NCBI RefSeq assembly: GCF_013317235.1
Contig: NZ_WLCM01000002.1
Span: forward strand, 177,584-241,583
DNA from: Leisingera sp. ANG59
GTDB lineage: Bacteria; Pseudomonadota; Alphaproteobacteria; Rhodobacterales; Rhodobacteraceae
DNA: 64,000 nucleotides
Direction: 5' to 3'
Part shown: positions 27,079-36,868 of the stretch, one piece after another
Layout: every line of letters starts with the position of its first letter
Numbering within the stretch: the first letter of the stretch is position 1
Program-made: the position numbers and the translations under genes
Notes under the pieces: generated by a model
Told to the model about the DNA's origin: nothing
The model's database searches: none
What the model saw: the letters and a program-made list of their open reading frames with translations, nothing else

Positions 27079-27306
27079 CTACCTTTGGCTGTCCCGGCGC
27101 ATGCGCCAGAGTTGAAATATGTTGACCAGGGCATAGATCATGCCCGCCAGCGCGGCGAAATCGAACAGCAGCGCATAGCGCCCCGGCAGCCCCAGCACGG
27201 GGCCGATGAACAGCGACACCGCGACCCACAGCGAAATCGTCCCGGCAATCACCAATGCGATGTGCCGGCCCTTTGCTGCAATGGCCTGGTCCTGTTCCTT
27301 GCTCAT
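27079..27306 (-). CDS. Small two-helix membrane protein (DUF5337-like) between nuoE and nuoF
   Basis: This is a 75-residue protein with two transmembrane helices (HIALVIAGTISLWVAVSLF and YALLFDFAALAGMIYALVNI) and a basic C-terminal tail (RMRRDSQR). It resembles a Rhodobacterales family that I recall as DUF5337; the family name is from memory. It lies between the two subunits of the NADH-oxidising module, which have no membrane part. A membrane protein there is therefore odd and suggests an assembly or supernumerary role. Confidence 0.72.
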   Translation of the reverse strand: MSKEQDQAIAAKGRHIALVIAGTISLWVAVSLFIGPVLGLPGRYALLFDFAALAGMIYALVNIFQLWRMRRDSQR

Positions 27307-27351
27307 CTGTTTCCCGTCACCTGAGCCGCGGCCCCATCAGGCCGCCGCCCG

Positions 27352-28533
27352 TCATTCGTCGTCTTCGTAGATGCCTTCGGCCTTGGCGCGTCTGGCAAAT
27401 TCGGTCACGTCACCGACCTGCAGGCGCTTGGCCTGCTCAATCCAGCCGTCCCGCTCGATCCGGCCTTTGAACTTGAGCCGTGCATCGACCCAGGCGACCT
27501 CGGCCTCGGTCCATTCGGCGATCTGCTCGAAGTGGAAAATGCCCAGCCCGTTGAGCTTCTCTTCCAGCTTCGGTCCAACGCCCTTCAGCAGCTTCAGATC
27601 ATCCGGCAGGCCGCCCAGGGCCTCTTTCAGAACCATCGGCTGGCTTTCTTCAGCCGCGGCCTCATCAGGCTTTGCCGCGGCCCCCTCCGGCGACGCCGGC
27701 TCAGCCGCGTCCGCTTTCTTCGGCGCGGCCTTGGCTGCTTCCTCTGCCTGTTTCACGGCAGGCTTGGGCGCTTCCGGAGCCTTCGGCGGCGCATCCGCCG
27801 CAGCGCGGCCCGCAACCATGCCGTCCTTGCCGACCCAAGGGGTCAGCAGCGGCACTTCATCACCCTGGATGCGCTTGACGCCGTCCTTAATGTCCATCGC
27901 CAACTGCACAGATGCATTGTACTGCGTCTTGCCGCTGTCGAAGTCGGTCAGCGAGGTGAGGCCGGATTTCGGCTCCGCCGCGTAACGGCCGTTCTGAGGG
28001 CCGGGCACCACGGGCTTGCCCGCGGCCAGATCGTCCAGCAGCCTGGTGAAGCTTTCGACGGTCAGATCCTCGTAGTAGTCCTTGCCGATCTGCGCCATCG
28101 GGGCGTTGGTGCAGGCGCCCAGGCACTCGACCTCTTCCCAGGTGAACTTGCCGTCCGCCGACAGCGTGTGCGGCTTCTCGGCAATCTTTTCCTTGCAGAC
28201 CGCAACTAGGTCCTCGGCGCCGCAGATCATGCAGGAGGTGGTGCCGCAGATCTGGATATTGGCAACGGAACCGGTCGGTTGCAGCTGGAACATGAAGTAG
28301 AAGGATGCAACCTCCAGAACCCGGATATAGGCCATGCCAAGCATATCGGCGATGGCTTCGATCGCGGGCTTTGTGACCCAGCCTTCCTGCTCCTGCGCGC
28401 GCCACAAAAGCGGAATGACCGCGGAGGCCTGACGGCCTTCAGGATATTTGGTGATTTGCGCCTCCGCCCAGGCCTGGTTGGCCGGGGTGAAGGCAAAGCT
28501 GTCGGGTTGTTCGGAATGCAGACGGCGAAGCAT
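27352..28533 (-). CDS. nuoE: NADH-quinone oxidoreductase subunit E with long C-terminal extension
   Basis: Residues 1-180 are a normal NuoE with the N1a 2Fe-2S ligands Cys96, Cys101, Cys137 and Cys141. At 393 residues it is about twice the usual length. Residues about 245-300 form an Ala/Pro/Lys/Glu-rich disordered linker. Residues about 310-372 form a helix-hairpin-helix-like domain ([20 protein letters not shown], then [18 protein letters not shown]). Similar extensions occur in other Rhodobacterales. The start overlaps the nuoD stop (TAATG). Confidence 0.95.
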   Translation of the reverse strand: MLRRLHSEQPDSFAFTPANQAWAEAQITKYPEGRQASAVIPLLWRAQEQEGWVTKPAIEAIADMLGMAYIRVLEVASFYFMFQLQPTGSVANIQICGTTSCMICGAEDLVAVCKEKIAEKPHTLSADGKFTWEEVECLGACTNAPMAQIGKDYYEDLTVESFTRLLDDLAAGKPVVPGPQNGRYAAEPKSGLTSLTDFDSGKTQYNASVQLAMDIKDGVKRIQGDEVPLLTPWVGKDGMVAGRAAADAPPKAPEAPKPAVKQAEEAAKAAPKKADAAEPASPEGAAAKPDEAAAEESQPMVLKEALGGLPDDLKLLKGVGPKLEEKLNGLGIFHFEQIAEWTEAEVAWVDARLKFKGRIERDGWIEQAKRLQVGDVTEFARRAKAEGIYEDDE

Positions 28534-29759
28534 TAGCGGTCAATCTCTCCAAATACGACGTCCATGGTGCCGATGATGGCGGCGACGTCGGCCAGCTGGT
28601 GGCCCTTGGCAACGTGGTCCATCGCCTGCAGGTGCAGGAACCCGGGCGCGCGGATCTTGGAGCGGTAGGGTTTGTTGGACCCGTCCGCCACCAGATAGAC
28701 GCCGAACTCGCCCTTGGGCGCTTCGACGGCAGCGTAGACCTCGCCTGCGGGCACGTGGAAGCCTTCGGTGTACAGCTTGAAATGGTGGATCAGGCTTTCC
28801 ATCGAGGTTTTCATATCGCCGCGCTTGGGCGGGGACAGCTTGCCGCGGGCCATCACGTCGCCGGTGGCTTCGCGCAACTTGGCAATCGCCTGGCGGATGA
28901 TCGAGGTCGACTGGCGCATCTCTTCCATCCGGCAGAGATAGCGGTCGTAGCAATCGCCGTTCTTGCCGACGGGCACCTGGAACTCGAACTCGTCATAGCA
29001 TTCATAGGGCTGCGCGCGGCGCAGGTCCCATGCAAGGCCGGAACCGCGTACCATGACGCCGGAGAAGCCGTATTCCTGGATGTCCTTCTCGGTCACCACA
29101 CCGATGTCGCAGTTGCGCTGCTTGAAGATGCGGTTTTCGGTCAAGAGGCCGTCGATGTCGTCCAGCACCTTGGGGAATTCCATCGCCCAAAAGTCGATAT
29201 CATCAAGCAGCTCGTCCGGCAGGTCCTGATGCACGCCGCCGGGGCGGAAATAGGCCGCGTGCAGGCGCGCACCGCATGCCCGCTCGTAGAAGATCATCAG
29301 CTTTTCGCGCTCTTCGAAGCCCCAGAGCGGCGGGGTCAGCGCGCCAACGTCCATTGCCTGCGTGGTGACGTTCAAGAGGTGGTTCAGCACCCGGCCGATT
29401 TCCGAATACAACACCCGGATCAGCTGACCGCGGCGCGGCACCTCGGTGCCGGTAAGCTTTTCGATAGCCAAGCACCAGGCGTGTTCCTGGTTCATCGGCG
29501 CCACGTAGTCGAGACGGTCGAAATACGGCAGGTTCTGCAGGTAGGTGCGGCTTTCCATCAGTTTTTCGGTGCCGCGGTGGAGCAGGCCGATATGCGGGTC
29601 GCAGCGCTCGACGATCTCGCCGTCGAGTTCCAGCACCAGACGCAAAACCCCGTGCGCCGCAGGGTGCTGCGGGCCGAAGTTGATGTTGAAGTTACGGATC
29701 TTCTGCTCGCCGCTCAGCGCATCGACGCTGCCGTCGTCAAATTTGGAGCCGTCCATCAT
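28533..29759 (-). CDS. nuoD: NADH-quinone oxidoreductase subunit D
   Basis: This is the 408-residue 49-kDa-type subunit that lines the quinone site next to NuoB. Motifs include [33 protein letters not shown] and the C-terminal DVVFGEIDR. It is a stand-alone NuoD, not fused to NuoC as in E. coli. I chose the ATG at 29759, which overlaps the nuoC stop and has AAGGAGGGGG upstream. The next codon is also ATG. Confidence 0.97.
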   Translation of the reverse strand: MMDGSKFDDGSVDALSGEQKIRNFNINFGPQHPAAHGVLRLVLELDGEIVERCDPHIGLLHRGTEKLMESRTYLQNLPYFDRLDYVAPMNQEHAWCLAIEKLTGTEVPRRGQLIRVLYSEIGRVLNHLLNVTTQAMDVGALTPPLWGFEEREKLMIFYERACGARLHAAYFRPGGVHQDLPDELLDDIDFWAMEFPKVLDDIDGLLTENRIFKQRNCDIGVVTEKDIQEYGFSGVMVRGSGLAWDLRRAQPYECYDEFEFQVPVGKNGDCYDRYLCRMEEMRQSTSIIRQAIAKLREATGDVMARGKLSPPKRGDMKTSMESLIHHFKLYTEGFHVPAGEVYAAVEAPKGEFGVYLVADGSNKPYRSKIRAPGFLHLQAMDHVAKGHQLADVAAIIGTMDVVFGEIDR

Positions 29760-30361
29760 TGCGCCCCCTCCTTCTCGTCGCCGGGCAGGATGTACTCGGC
29801 ACCTTCCCACGGGGACATGAAATCAAACTGACGGTACTCCTGCACCAGCTTCACCGGTTCGTAGACCACGCGCTTCTGCGCCTCGTCATAGCGGACCTCG
29901 GTGTAGCCGGTGGTGGGGAAGTCCTTGCGCAGCGGATAGCCTCGGAAGCCGTAGTCGGTCAGGATCCGGCGCAGGTCCGGGTGGCTGGAGAACAGGATGC
30001 CGAACATGTCGTAGACTTCCCGCTCGAACCAGTTGGCCGAGGGATGCACGTCCACGATCGAGGGCACCATCTCATCCTCGCGCACGGCAGCGCGCAGGCG
30101 GATACGCTGGTTCCGGTACATCGACAGGAAGTGGTAGACCACGTCGAACCGCTTGGCGCGGTCGGGGTAGTCCACCGCGGTGATGTCCACCAGGGTCGAA
30201 AACTTGCAGTTGGCATCTACTCTCAGGAACTCCACCAGACCGGCGATGTTCGAGGGAGTCACGTCGATGTTCAGCTCATCAAAGGACACATCCCAGGCCA
30301 CCACGCAGTCGGGGCGTTTGGCTTCGATCTGGGCGCCCAGTTCTTTCAGTGCTTCGCTCAT
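29756..30361 (-). CDS. nuoC: NADH-quinone oxidoreductase subunit C
   Basis: This is the 201-residue 30-kDa-type subunit of the peripheral arm. The signature [24 protein letters not shown] (central part [12 protein letters not shown]) and [20 protein letters not shown] are intact. The gene overlaps nuoD by four bases and follows nuoB by 18. Confidence 0.96.
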   Translation of the reverse strand: MSEALKELGAQIEAKRPDCVVAWDVSFDELNIDVTPSNIAGLVEFLRVDANCKFSTLVDITAVDYPDRAKRFDVVYHFLSMYRNQRIRLRAAVREDEMVPSIVDVHPSANWFEREVYDMFGILFSSHPDLRRILTDYGFRGYPLRKDFPTTGYTEVRYDEAQKRVVYEPVKLVQEYRQFDFMSPWEGAEYILPGDEKEGAQ

Positions 30362-30379
30362 GTTGTCTCCGCCCCTTCC

Positions 30380-30913
30380 TTAGCGCACCAGGGTGCCGGT
30401 GCGGCGGATCTTGCGCTGCAACTGCATCAGGCCATAGAGCAGCGCCTCAGCCGTCGGCGGGCAGCCGGGCACGTAGACGTCGACCGGCACAACCCGGTCG
30501 CAGCCGCGCACCACGGAATAGCTGTAGTGGTAATAGCCGCCGCCATTGGCGCAGGAGCCCATCGAGATCACGTAGCGCGGCTCGGGCATCTGGTCGTAGA
30601 CCTTGCGCAGGGCCGGCGCCATCTTGTTGGTCAGGGTGCCCGCGACGATCATCACGTCCGACTGGCGCGGCGAAGCGCGCGGCGCGATGCCGAAACGCTC
30701 GGCGTCATAACGCGGCATAGAGGTGTGCATCATCTCCACCGCGCAGCAGGCCAGGCCAAAGGTCATCCAGTGCAGCGAGCCGGTGCGCGCCCAGTTGATG
30801 ATGTCCTCCGCCGAGGTCAGCAGGAAGCCCTTGTCCTGCAGCTCGGCATTGATGGCCCGGGTGACAACTTCCTTGTCGACACCGGCGGTGTTGGGTCCGG
30901 TCATCACTGCCAT
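30380..30913 (-). CDS. nuoB: NADH-quinone oxidoreductase subunit B
   Basis: This is the subunit that holds cluster N2 and donates electrons to quinone. The product is 177 residues from the chosen ATG. Cluster ligands are visible in [31 protein letters not shown] and VPGCPPTAE. The start is ambiguous: an ATG at 30904 overlaps the nuoA stop, and the frame stays open upstream to 30934. I chose 30913 ([11 protein letters not shown]). Confidence 0.95.
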   Translation of the reverse strand: MAVMTGPNTAGVDKEVVTRAINAELQDKGFLLTSAEDIINWARTGSLHWMTFGLACCAVEMMHTSMPRYDAERFGIAPRASPRQSDVMIVAGTLTNKMAPALRKVYDQMPEPRYVISMGSCANGGGYYHYSYSVVRGCDRVVPVDVYVPGCPPTAEALLYGLMQLQRKIRRTGTLVR

Positions 30914-31269
30914 TCCAGGGCCCCTTTCTTCCACTCATAGGCAAAGCCGATGGTCAGCACGCCCAGGAACACCATCATCGACCAGAAGCCGAGGTCGCTG
31001 ATGTCCTTGAAACCGACGGCCCAGGGAAACAGGAAGGCGATTTCCAGGTCGAAAATGATGAAGAGAATCGAGACCAGGTAGAACCGGACATCGAATTTCA
31101 TGCGGGCATCGTCAAAGGCGTTGAAACCGCATTCATAGGCGCTGACCTTTTCCGGGTCCGGATTGCGGACCGCCAGTACGACGGCTGCCAGGATAAGGAC
31201 AATCCCCAGACCTGCCGCGACGGCCAGGAAGACCAGGATCGGCAGGTATTCCCTCAACATCTCTTCCAA
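30904..31269 (-). CDS. nuoA: NADH-quinone oxidoreductase subunit A
   Basis: This is a 121-residue membrane subunit with three helices and the conserved loop [20 protein letters not shown]. The Cys in this loop is the one exposed in the deactive form of mitochondrial ND3. [19 protein letters not shown] marks the second helix. It is the first gene of the operon, with an AAGGAG about 13 bases upstream and a candidate promoter 60-90 bases upstream. Confidence 0.97.
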   Translation of the reverse strand: MEEMLREYLPILVFLAVAAGLGIVLILAAVVLAVRNPDPEKVSAYECGFNAFDDARMKFDVRFYLVSILFIIFDLEIAFLFPWAVGFKDISDLGFWSMMVFLGVLTIGFAYEWKKGALEWQ

Positions 31270-31331
31270 GAGCAGCTCCTTTCCCCGGGCGGATTTCCGC
31301 GCGGCGTCAATTGGCGTGTTGATTTGGACTG

Positions 31332-31360
31332 TGCATACCCCCGCGCCCGGGGAGCGTCAA
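31332..31360 (-). promoter_or_regulatory. nuoA: Candidate sigma-70 promoter of the nuo operon
   Basis: On the minus strand TTGACG (31355-31360) and TATGCA (31332-31337) are separated by exactly 17 bases, giving a transcript start near 31325 and a leader of about 55 bases. The -35 box is close to consensus. The -10 box matches only in TAT. The spacer is strongly GC-rich and partly self-complementary. Confidence 0.4.
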
Positions 31361-31437
31361 CTAAAGCGACGTTAATCCACAAGGGTTTGGACAGAAAAAG
31401 CACGGCTGCCGGACGGGGTTAATTCCCTAGTGTTTTC

Positions 31438-31472
31438 ATAAGAAAAGCGGCCGCGGAGGGAACCGCGGCCGC
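31438..31472 (-). terminator. Terminator after the enoyl-CoA hydratase gene
   Basis: On the minus strand the 10-base stem GCGGCCGCGG/CCGCGGCCGC (31463-31472 with 31447-31456) is followed by TTTTCTTAT. It closes the liu operon and shields the nuo promoter region. Confidence 0.9.
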
Positions 31473-31502
31473 CGTGAAAACGTGAGTCAGATATGCCGCT
31501 TT

Positions 31503-32285
31503 TCAGCTTTGCCATGCCGGTTTGCGTTTTTCAAAGAACGCCGCGATGCCCTCGCCTGCTTCCGGCCCCTCCCAGCGCTCCACAAGCGCCTTGATTGTAT
31601 GGTCAATCACGCTGCCGTCCAGCCGCGGCCCCAGATCGCGGGCCAGTTTCTTGGCCGCCGCCACCGCACCGGGGGCGCAGTTGAGGTAAGGGACGACCTC
31701 CGCTTCGACCGCCTCTGCCAGCTGATCCGCGGGCACGGCCTTGGCCAGCAATCCGAGTTCCACCGCTTCCGCTGCGCCGAACAGGCGGGCCGACATGAAC
31801 ACGCGGCGCGCCTTGGCTTCGCCCATGCGGGCGATGACATACGGGCCGATGGTGGCGGGAATCAGTCCCAGCTTGGTCTCGGTCAGCCCCATCTTCAGAT
31901 GATCCGCACCAATGGCCACGTCGCAAACCGACGCCATTCCGACACCGCCACCGAATGCGTTGCCCTGCACCGCGCCGATCACCGGCTTCGGCAGGGTGTT
32001 GAGCGCCATCAGCATTTCCGCCAGAACCCGCGCCTCGCGCGCCCGTGTTTCGGCATCGGCATCCATCTGCGCCCGCATCCAGCCCAGGTCGCCGCCTGCG
32101 CAAAAACTCTTGCCGGCACCGGTCAGCACCACAACACGGATGGTTTCGTCCTCAGCCAGCTGTTTCGCCGCCTGGGTCAGCTCCTGCAGCATCTGGCCGG
32201 ACATGGCGTTGTGCTTCTCGGCCCGGTTCAGGGTCAAGGTGCAGACGCCGCGGGCGTCGGTGTCCAGGGTGATTGTCTCGAACAT
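31503..32285 (-). CDS. liuC: Enoyl-CoA hydratase/isomerase family, probable methylglutaconyl-CoA hydratase
   Basis: This is a 260-residue crotonase-fold protein with the oxyanion-hole segments AEKHNAMSG and GAGKSFCAGGDLGWM and the active-site helix AVQGNAFGGGVGMASVCDVA. In leucine breakdown the hydratase converts 3-methylglutaconyl-CoA to HMG-CoA, which fits its place as last gene after HMG-CoA lyase and methylcrotonyl-CoA carboxylase. Substrate specificity is inferred from context. GCGGAGA precedes the ATG and a terminator follows. Confidence 0.85.
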   Translation of the reverse strand: MFETITLDTDARGVCTLTLNRAEKHNAMSGQMLQELTQAAKQLAEDETIRVVVLTGAGKSFCAGGDLGWMRAQMDADAETRAREARVLAEMLMALNTLPKPVIGAVQGNAFGGGVGMASVCDVAIGADHLKMGLTETKLGLIPATIGPYVIARMGEAKARRVFMSARLFGAAEAVELGLLAKAVPADQLAEAVEAEVVPYLNCAPGAVAAAKKLARDLGPRLDGSVIDHTIKALVERWEGPEAGEGIAAFFEKRKPAWQS

Positions 32286-32305
32286 CTTGTGTCTCCGCTC
32301 AAATC

Positions 32306-33163
32306 TTATTGCAGGCCGCGCATGGAGCGGGCCAGCGCCGCGGCTTCTTCCAGCACCTCCGCATCCAGGCCGGTGCCGTAGCCCAGTTCGGTCAGGCGCT
32401 TGTGCACCGCTTCCGTTGCCACATTGCCCGCCGCCCCCGGCGCATAGGGGCAGCCGCCCAAGCCGCCGACAGCCGCATCGAACACCCGCACGCCCTGCGC
32501 CAGCGAGGCCTCGATATTGTCAAGCGCCCGGCCCGCGGTGTCGTGGTAATGGCCCGCCAGTTGCGCGGCAGGCACCCGCGCCGTGACTTCCTTGAGCATG
32601 GCGGTAATGGCCTCCGGGGTCCCCTGCCCGATGGTGTCGCCCAGCGAGATCTCGTAGCAGCCGAGCGAGAACAGCCGCTCAGCCACCTCCGCCACCTTTT
32701 CAGGCGGCGTGGCCCCGTCATAGGGGCAGTCGGTCACGCAGGAGACATAGCCCCGGACCGGCAGCCCGATCCCCTTGGCTGCCTCCAGAATGGGCAGGAA
32801 GCGGGTGATGCTTTCCTCGATGGTGGCGTTGATATTGGCCTTGGAGAACCCTTCGGAGGCCGAGGCAAACACCGCGATCTCATCAGCCTTGGCGGCCACC
32901 GCATCCTCGTAGCCGCGCATGTTGGGCGTGAGCGCCGCGTAGCGGACGCCGGGGGCGCGGGTGATGCCTGCCAGCACCTCCGCGCTGCCCGCCATCTGCG
33001 GCACCCATTTGGGCGAGACGAAGCTTGCCACTTCGATGCGCTTGAATCCGGCGCGGCTCAGGCAATCGGTCAGCGCCACCTTTTCCGCAACCGGGATCTC
33101 CCGCTTTTCGTTCTGCAGCCCGTCGCGCGGGCCGACCTCGAAGATTTCGGCAAATTCACCCAT
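32306..33163 (-). CDS. liuE: Hydroxymethylglutaryl-CoA lyase
   Basis: This enzyme cleaves HMG-CoA to acetyl-CoA and acetoacetate, the final step of leucine degradation. The 285-residue TIM-barrel protein shows VGPRDGLQNE near the N-terminus (metal and catalytic residues), FVSPKWVPQM, GHYHDTAG with metal-binding His, and the catalytic Cys in LGGCPYAPGAAGNVATE. GGAGGG precedes the ATG. It is 20 bases upstream of liuC in the same direction. Confidence 0.94.
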   Translation of the reverse strand: MGEFAEIFEVGPRDGLQNEKREIPVAEKVALTDCLSRAGFKRIEVASFVSPKWVPQMAGSAEVLAGITRAPGVRYAALTPNMRGYEDAVAAKADEIAVFASASEGFSKANINATIEESITRFLPILEAAKGIGLPVRGYVSCVTDCPYDGATPPEKVAEVAERLFSLGCYEISLGDTIGQGTPEAITAMLKEVTARVPAAQLAGHYHDTAGRALDNIEASLAQGVRVFDAAVGGLGGCPYAPGAAGNVATEAVHKRLTELGYGTGLDAEVLEEAAALARSMRGLQ

Positions 33164-33240
33164 GGAATGCCCTCCGGCTTCATCTTTCCAAAAATACTCA
33201 ATCCGCAGCGGGGGCGGCAGGTGCGCCGCCCCGACCCGGA

Positions 33241-35178
33241 TCAGCCGTCTTCTTCTTCCAGCCGCACCAGCGCTGCGCCGGCCTCAACCTGGTCGCCGGC
33301 AGCGGCCAGCACCTCCGCCACCACGCCGTCGCGAGCCGCCAGCAGGGAATGCTCCATCTTCATCGCTTCCAGAATGGCGAGACGGTCGCCCTCCTTCACC
33401 GCCTGGCCGGCTTCGGCAAAGACCGCCTTGACCAAACCGGGCATAGGCGCCTCGATCACATTGCTGTCGCCACCCGCCGCCGCATCGCGGTCCAGCGGGT
33501 CAATCGCGGTGAACTCCAGGCCGTAGGCATCATGAACGGTGATTAACGTTCCGGACTGAGACACCGCAGGCATCCGGCGCTCATCAATGCGCCACTGGCC
33601 CTGGCTGCGTTCGGCCACGACAGTTTCGCCCTCAATGGTCCAAAGCTGCCGGTCCGGCCCGTCCACCTGCACGTCCGCCGTGAACTCCTCGCCCGCATGG
33701 GACAGGGTGACGGCCCGGTGCAAAGGCGCCCAGAGGGTGAAGCCGGTGTCCGGAGAAGCCTCCACCAGCTCCAGCGCCACCATGCCGGCGGCAGCCTTAT
33801 GGCGCAGCTCCACCACCGGCGCCGCGGTCAGCGCGTCCAGATCGCGGGCAATCAGGCCGGTGTCCACTTCGCCGTTGGCAAAGCCCTCATGCGCCGCCAG
33901 TGCGCCAAGGAAGGCCAGGTTGGTGACGGTGCCGCCGACCTGCGTTTCCTCCAGCGCCCGGGCCAGCCGCGACAGTGCCACCTTGCGGGTGGAGCCATGC
34001 ACGATCATCTTGGCGATCATCGGATCATACCAGGGGCTAATGGTGTCTCCTGCCCGTACACCGCTGTCGGCGCGGGCCTCCGCCGGGAAGGACAGGTGGG
34101 TCAGCGTGCCGGTTGCAGGCAGGAAGCCCTTGGGCACGTCCTCCGCATAAAGCCGCGCCTCAAATGCGTGGCCGGTGATGGTGAGGTCTTCCTGCTTGGC
34201 TGGCAGGCTTTCGCCAGAAGCGACGCGCAGCTGCCATTCCACTAGGTCGACGCCGGTGATCAGCTCCGTGACCGGATGCTCCACCTGCAGGCGGGTGTTC
34301 ATTTCCATGAACCAGAACCCGTCCGGGCGCAGCCCGTCAGAACCGTCGACGATGAATTCCACCGTGCCCGCGCCCTTGTAGCCGATGGCCTCGGCCGCGC
34401 GCACGCCGGCCTCCCCCATCGCCGCGCGCATCTCGGCGGTCATGCCGGGCGCGGGGGCTTCCTCGATCACCTTCTGGTGGCGGCGTTGCAACGAGCAGTC
34501 ACGCTCGAACAGATGCACCGCGTGGGTCCCATCGCCAAAGACCTGAACCTCGATGTGACGGGGCTGCTGGATGTATTTCTCGATCAGCACATCCGGGTTG
34601 CCGAAAGCCGTGGTCGCCTCGCCTTGCGCGCTTTTGAGCGCATCGGCAAAGTCCTGCGCTTTCTCGACCAGCCGCATCCCCTTGCCGCCGCCGCCGGCCA
34701 CCGCCTTGATCAGCACCGGATAACCGATCTTCTCCGCCTCGCCGGCCAGGAACTCCGGGTCCTGATTGGTGCCGTGATAGCCCGGCACCACCGGCACGCC
34801 GGCTTCTTCCATCAGCGCCTTAGCGGCGTCCTTCAGGCCCATTTTGCGGATCGCATCCGCCGACGGCCCGATGAACGTCAGACCCGCGGCCTCCACCGCC
34901 TCGACGAATTTCGGGTTTTCCGACAGGAAGCCATAGCCCGGGTGGATCGCCTGGGCGCCGGTTTCCTGGGCCACACGAATGATCTCGCCGCCCTTCAGAT
35001 AGCTGTCCGCCGGGGCCGGGCCGCCGATATGCACGGCCTCATCCGCCAATGCCACATGTTTCGAAGCGGCATCGGCGTCGGAGTAAACAGCCACGGTCCG
35101 CACCCCCATGGCACGGGCAGTTTCCATCACGCGGCAGGCAATCTCTCCGCGGTTGGCAATCAGGATTTTGTCAAACAT
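33241..35178 (-). CDS. liuD: Methylcrotonyl-CoA carboxylase alpha subunit (biotin carboxylase + biotin carrier)
   Basis: This is a 645-residue biotin-containing subunit. The biotin carboxylase domain (1-450) shows KILIANRGEIACRVMETARA, AVAGGGGKGMR (ATP-grasp loop) and EMNTRLQVEHPVTE. A middle region links to the C-terminal biotinyl domain with ILEAMKMEHSL; the biotinylated residue should be Lys607. It carboxylates 3-methylcrotonyl-CoA together with the downstream-numbered carboxyltransferase. Its biotin would be attached by the birA product at 12.9 kb. It is 9 bases after the beta subunit gene. Confidence 0.94.
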   Translation of the reverse strand: MFDKILIANRGEIACRVMETARAMGVRTVAVYSDADAASKHVALADEAVHIGGPAPADSYLKGGEIIRVAQETGAQAIHPGYGFLSENPKFVEAVEAAGLTFIGPSADAIRKMGLKDAAKALMEEAGVPVVPGYHGTNQDPEFLAGEAEKIGYPVLIKAVAGGGGKGMRLVEKAQDFADALKSAQGEATTAFGNPDVLIEKYIQQPRHIEVQVFGDGTHAVHLFERDCSLQRRHQKVIEEAPAPGMTAEMRAAMGEAGVRAAEAIGYKGAGTVEFIVDGSDGLRPDGFWFMEMNTRLQVEHPVTELITGVDLVEWQLRVASGESLPAKQEDLTITGHAFEARLYAEDVPKGFLPATGTLTHLSFPAEARADSGVRAGDTISPWYDPMIAKMIVHGSTRKVALSRLARALEETQVGGTVTNLAFLGALAAHEGFANGEVDTGLIARDLDALTAAPVVELRHKAAAGMVALELVEASPDTGFTLWAPLHRAVTLSHAGEEFTADVQVDGPDRQLWTIEGETVVAERSQGQWRIDERRMPAVSQSGTLITVHDAYGLEFTAIDPLDRDAAAGGDSNVIEAPMPGLVKAVFAEAGQAVKEGDRLAILEAMKMEHSLLAARDGVVAEVLAAAGDQVEAGAALVRLEEEDG

Positions 35179-35187
35179 GGGAGATCC

Positions 35188-36792
35188 TCACATCCGGAAG
35201 ACGCCGAAGCGCGTGTCTTCGATCGGGGCATTCAGCGCGGCGCTCAGCGACAGGGCCAGCACATCACGGGATTTGCGCGGGTCGATGATACCGTCATCCC
35301 AAAGGCGCGCGGAGGCATAGAGCGGGTGGCTCTGCTCCTCGAACATCTCGATGGTGGGGCGCTTGAACTCTGCCTCTTCCTCAGTGCTCCAACTGCCGCC
35401 CTGGCGTTCGATGGCGTCGCGTTTCACCGTCGCCAGCACGCCCGCCGCCTGCTCGCCGCCCATCACCGAGATGCGGGAGTTCGGCCAAGTCCACAGGAAG
35501 CGCGGGGAATAGGCGCGGCCCGACATGCCGTAGTTACCGGCACCGAAGGAGCCGCCGACCAGCATGGTGATCTTGGGGACATTGGTGGTCGCCACCGCCG
35601 TCACCATCTTGGCACCGTGCCGCGCAATGCCTTCGTTTTCGTACTTCCGGCCGACCATGAACCCGGTGATGTTCTGCAGGAACACCAGCGGGATCTTGCG
35701 CTGGCTGCACAGCTCCACGAAATGCGCACCTTTCTGGGCAGCTTCGGAGAACAGCACGCCGTTGTTGGCGATGATGCCGATCGGGCAGCCCTTGAGGTGG
35801 GCAAAGCCGGTCACCAGGGTTTCGCCAAAGCGCGGTTTGAACTCGTCGAAACGAGAGCCGTCGATCAGCCGTGCGATCACCTCGCGGATATCATAAGGCG
35901 TGCGCAGGTCGCCCGGAACCACGCCGAGGATTTCCTCGGGGTCGTAGGCCGGTTCTTCCGGGCTGGCCCAGTTCACCGTCAGCGGTTTGGTGATGTTCAG
36001 CGACTGCACCGCGCGCCGCGCCAGCGCCAGCGCATGGGCGTCATCCTCGGCCAGGTAGTCTGCAACGCCCGACAGGCGGGTGTGCACGTCGCCGCCGCCC
36101 AGGTCCTCGGCGCTGACGACCTCGCCCGTCGCGGCCTTCACCAGCGGCGGGCCTGCCAGGAAGATGGTGCCCTGCTCCTTCACGATGATGGTGACGTCGG
36201 ACATCGCCGGCACATAGGCGCCGCCCGCGGTGCAGGAGCCCATGACAACCGCAATCTGCGGGATGCCCTTGGCCGACATCCGGGCCTGGTTGTAGAAGAT
36301 GCGCCCGAAGTGGTCGCGGTCGGGGAAGACCTCATCCTGATTGGGCAGGTTGGCGCCGCCGGAGTCGACCAGATAGATGCAGGGAAGACGGTTTTCCTCC
36401 GCAATCTCCTGCGCGCGCAGGTGTTTCTTCACCGTCATCGGGTAATAGGTGCCGCCCTTCACGGTGGCGTCATTGCAGACCACCATGACCTCCTGCCCGT
36501 GCACCCGGCCGATACCGGCAATCACGCCCGCCGCAGGTGCCGCACCATCATACATAGCGTGCGCCGCGGTGGCGCCGATCTCCAGGAACGGGGAGCCGGG
36601 GTCCAAGAGGTTCGCCACCCGGCGGCGCGGCAGCATCTTGCCGCGGCTTTCGTGGCGGGCGCGGGATTTCTCGCCACCGCCCATGCGCGCGGCCTCTGCC
36701 GCCTCGCTGATCTGCGCAAGCGCGTCCAGATGCGCCTCGCGGTTCTGCTTGAAGCCTTCCGAGGAGGGCATCGCCTTGGATGTGAGTTTCAT
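35188..36792 (-). CDS. liuB: Methylcrotonyl-CoA carboxylase beta subunit (carboxyltransferase)
   Basis: This is a 534-residue carboxyltransferase. The N-terminal domain carries [20 protein letters not shown] and the acyl-CoA-binding glycine motifs; the C-terminal domain carries [19 protein letters not shown]. It moves the carboxyl group from biotin to 3-methylcrotonyl-CoA. I chose ATG 36792 because GGGAGAG lies five bases upstream. A GTG two codons earlier would leave too little room for the ribosome-binding site. Confidence 0.94.
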   Translation of the reverse strand: MKLTSKAMPSSEGFKQNREAHLDALAQISEAAEAARMGGGEKSRARHESRGKMLPRRRVANLLDPGSPFLEIGATAAHAMYDGAAPAAGVIAGIGRVHGQEVMVVCNDATVKGGTYYPMTVKKHLRAQEIAEENRLPCIYLVDSGGANLPNQDEVFPDRDHFGRIFYNQARMSAKGIPQIAVVMGSCTAGGAYVPAMSDVTIIVKEQGTIFLAGPPLVKAATGEVVSAEDLGGGDVHTRLSGVADYLAEDDAHALALARRAVQSLNITKPLTVNWASPEEPAYDPEEILGVVPGDLRTPYDIREVIARLIDGSRFDEFKPRFGETLVTGFAHLKGCPIGIIANNGVLFSEAAQKGAHFVELCSQRKIPLVFLQNITGFMVGRKYENEGIARHGAKMVTAVATTNVPKITMLVGGSFGAGNYGMSGRAYSPRFLWTWPNSRISVMGGEQAAGVLATVKRDAIERQGGSWSTEEEAEFKRPTIEMFEEQSHPLYASARLWDDGIIDPRKSRDVLALSLSAALNAPIEDTRFGVFRM

Positions 36793-36868
36793 GTCCACTC
36801 TCCCGTTATAGGGTTGAGATCTTTAAATCCGGTTGGGCCAGCGTACGCCGGGTATGCAACACCCTGGG

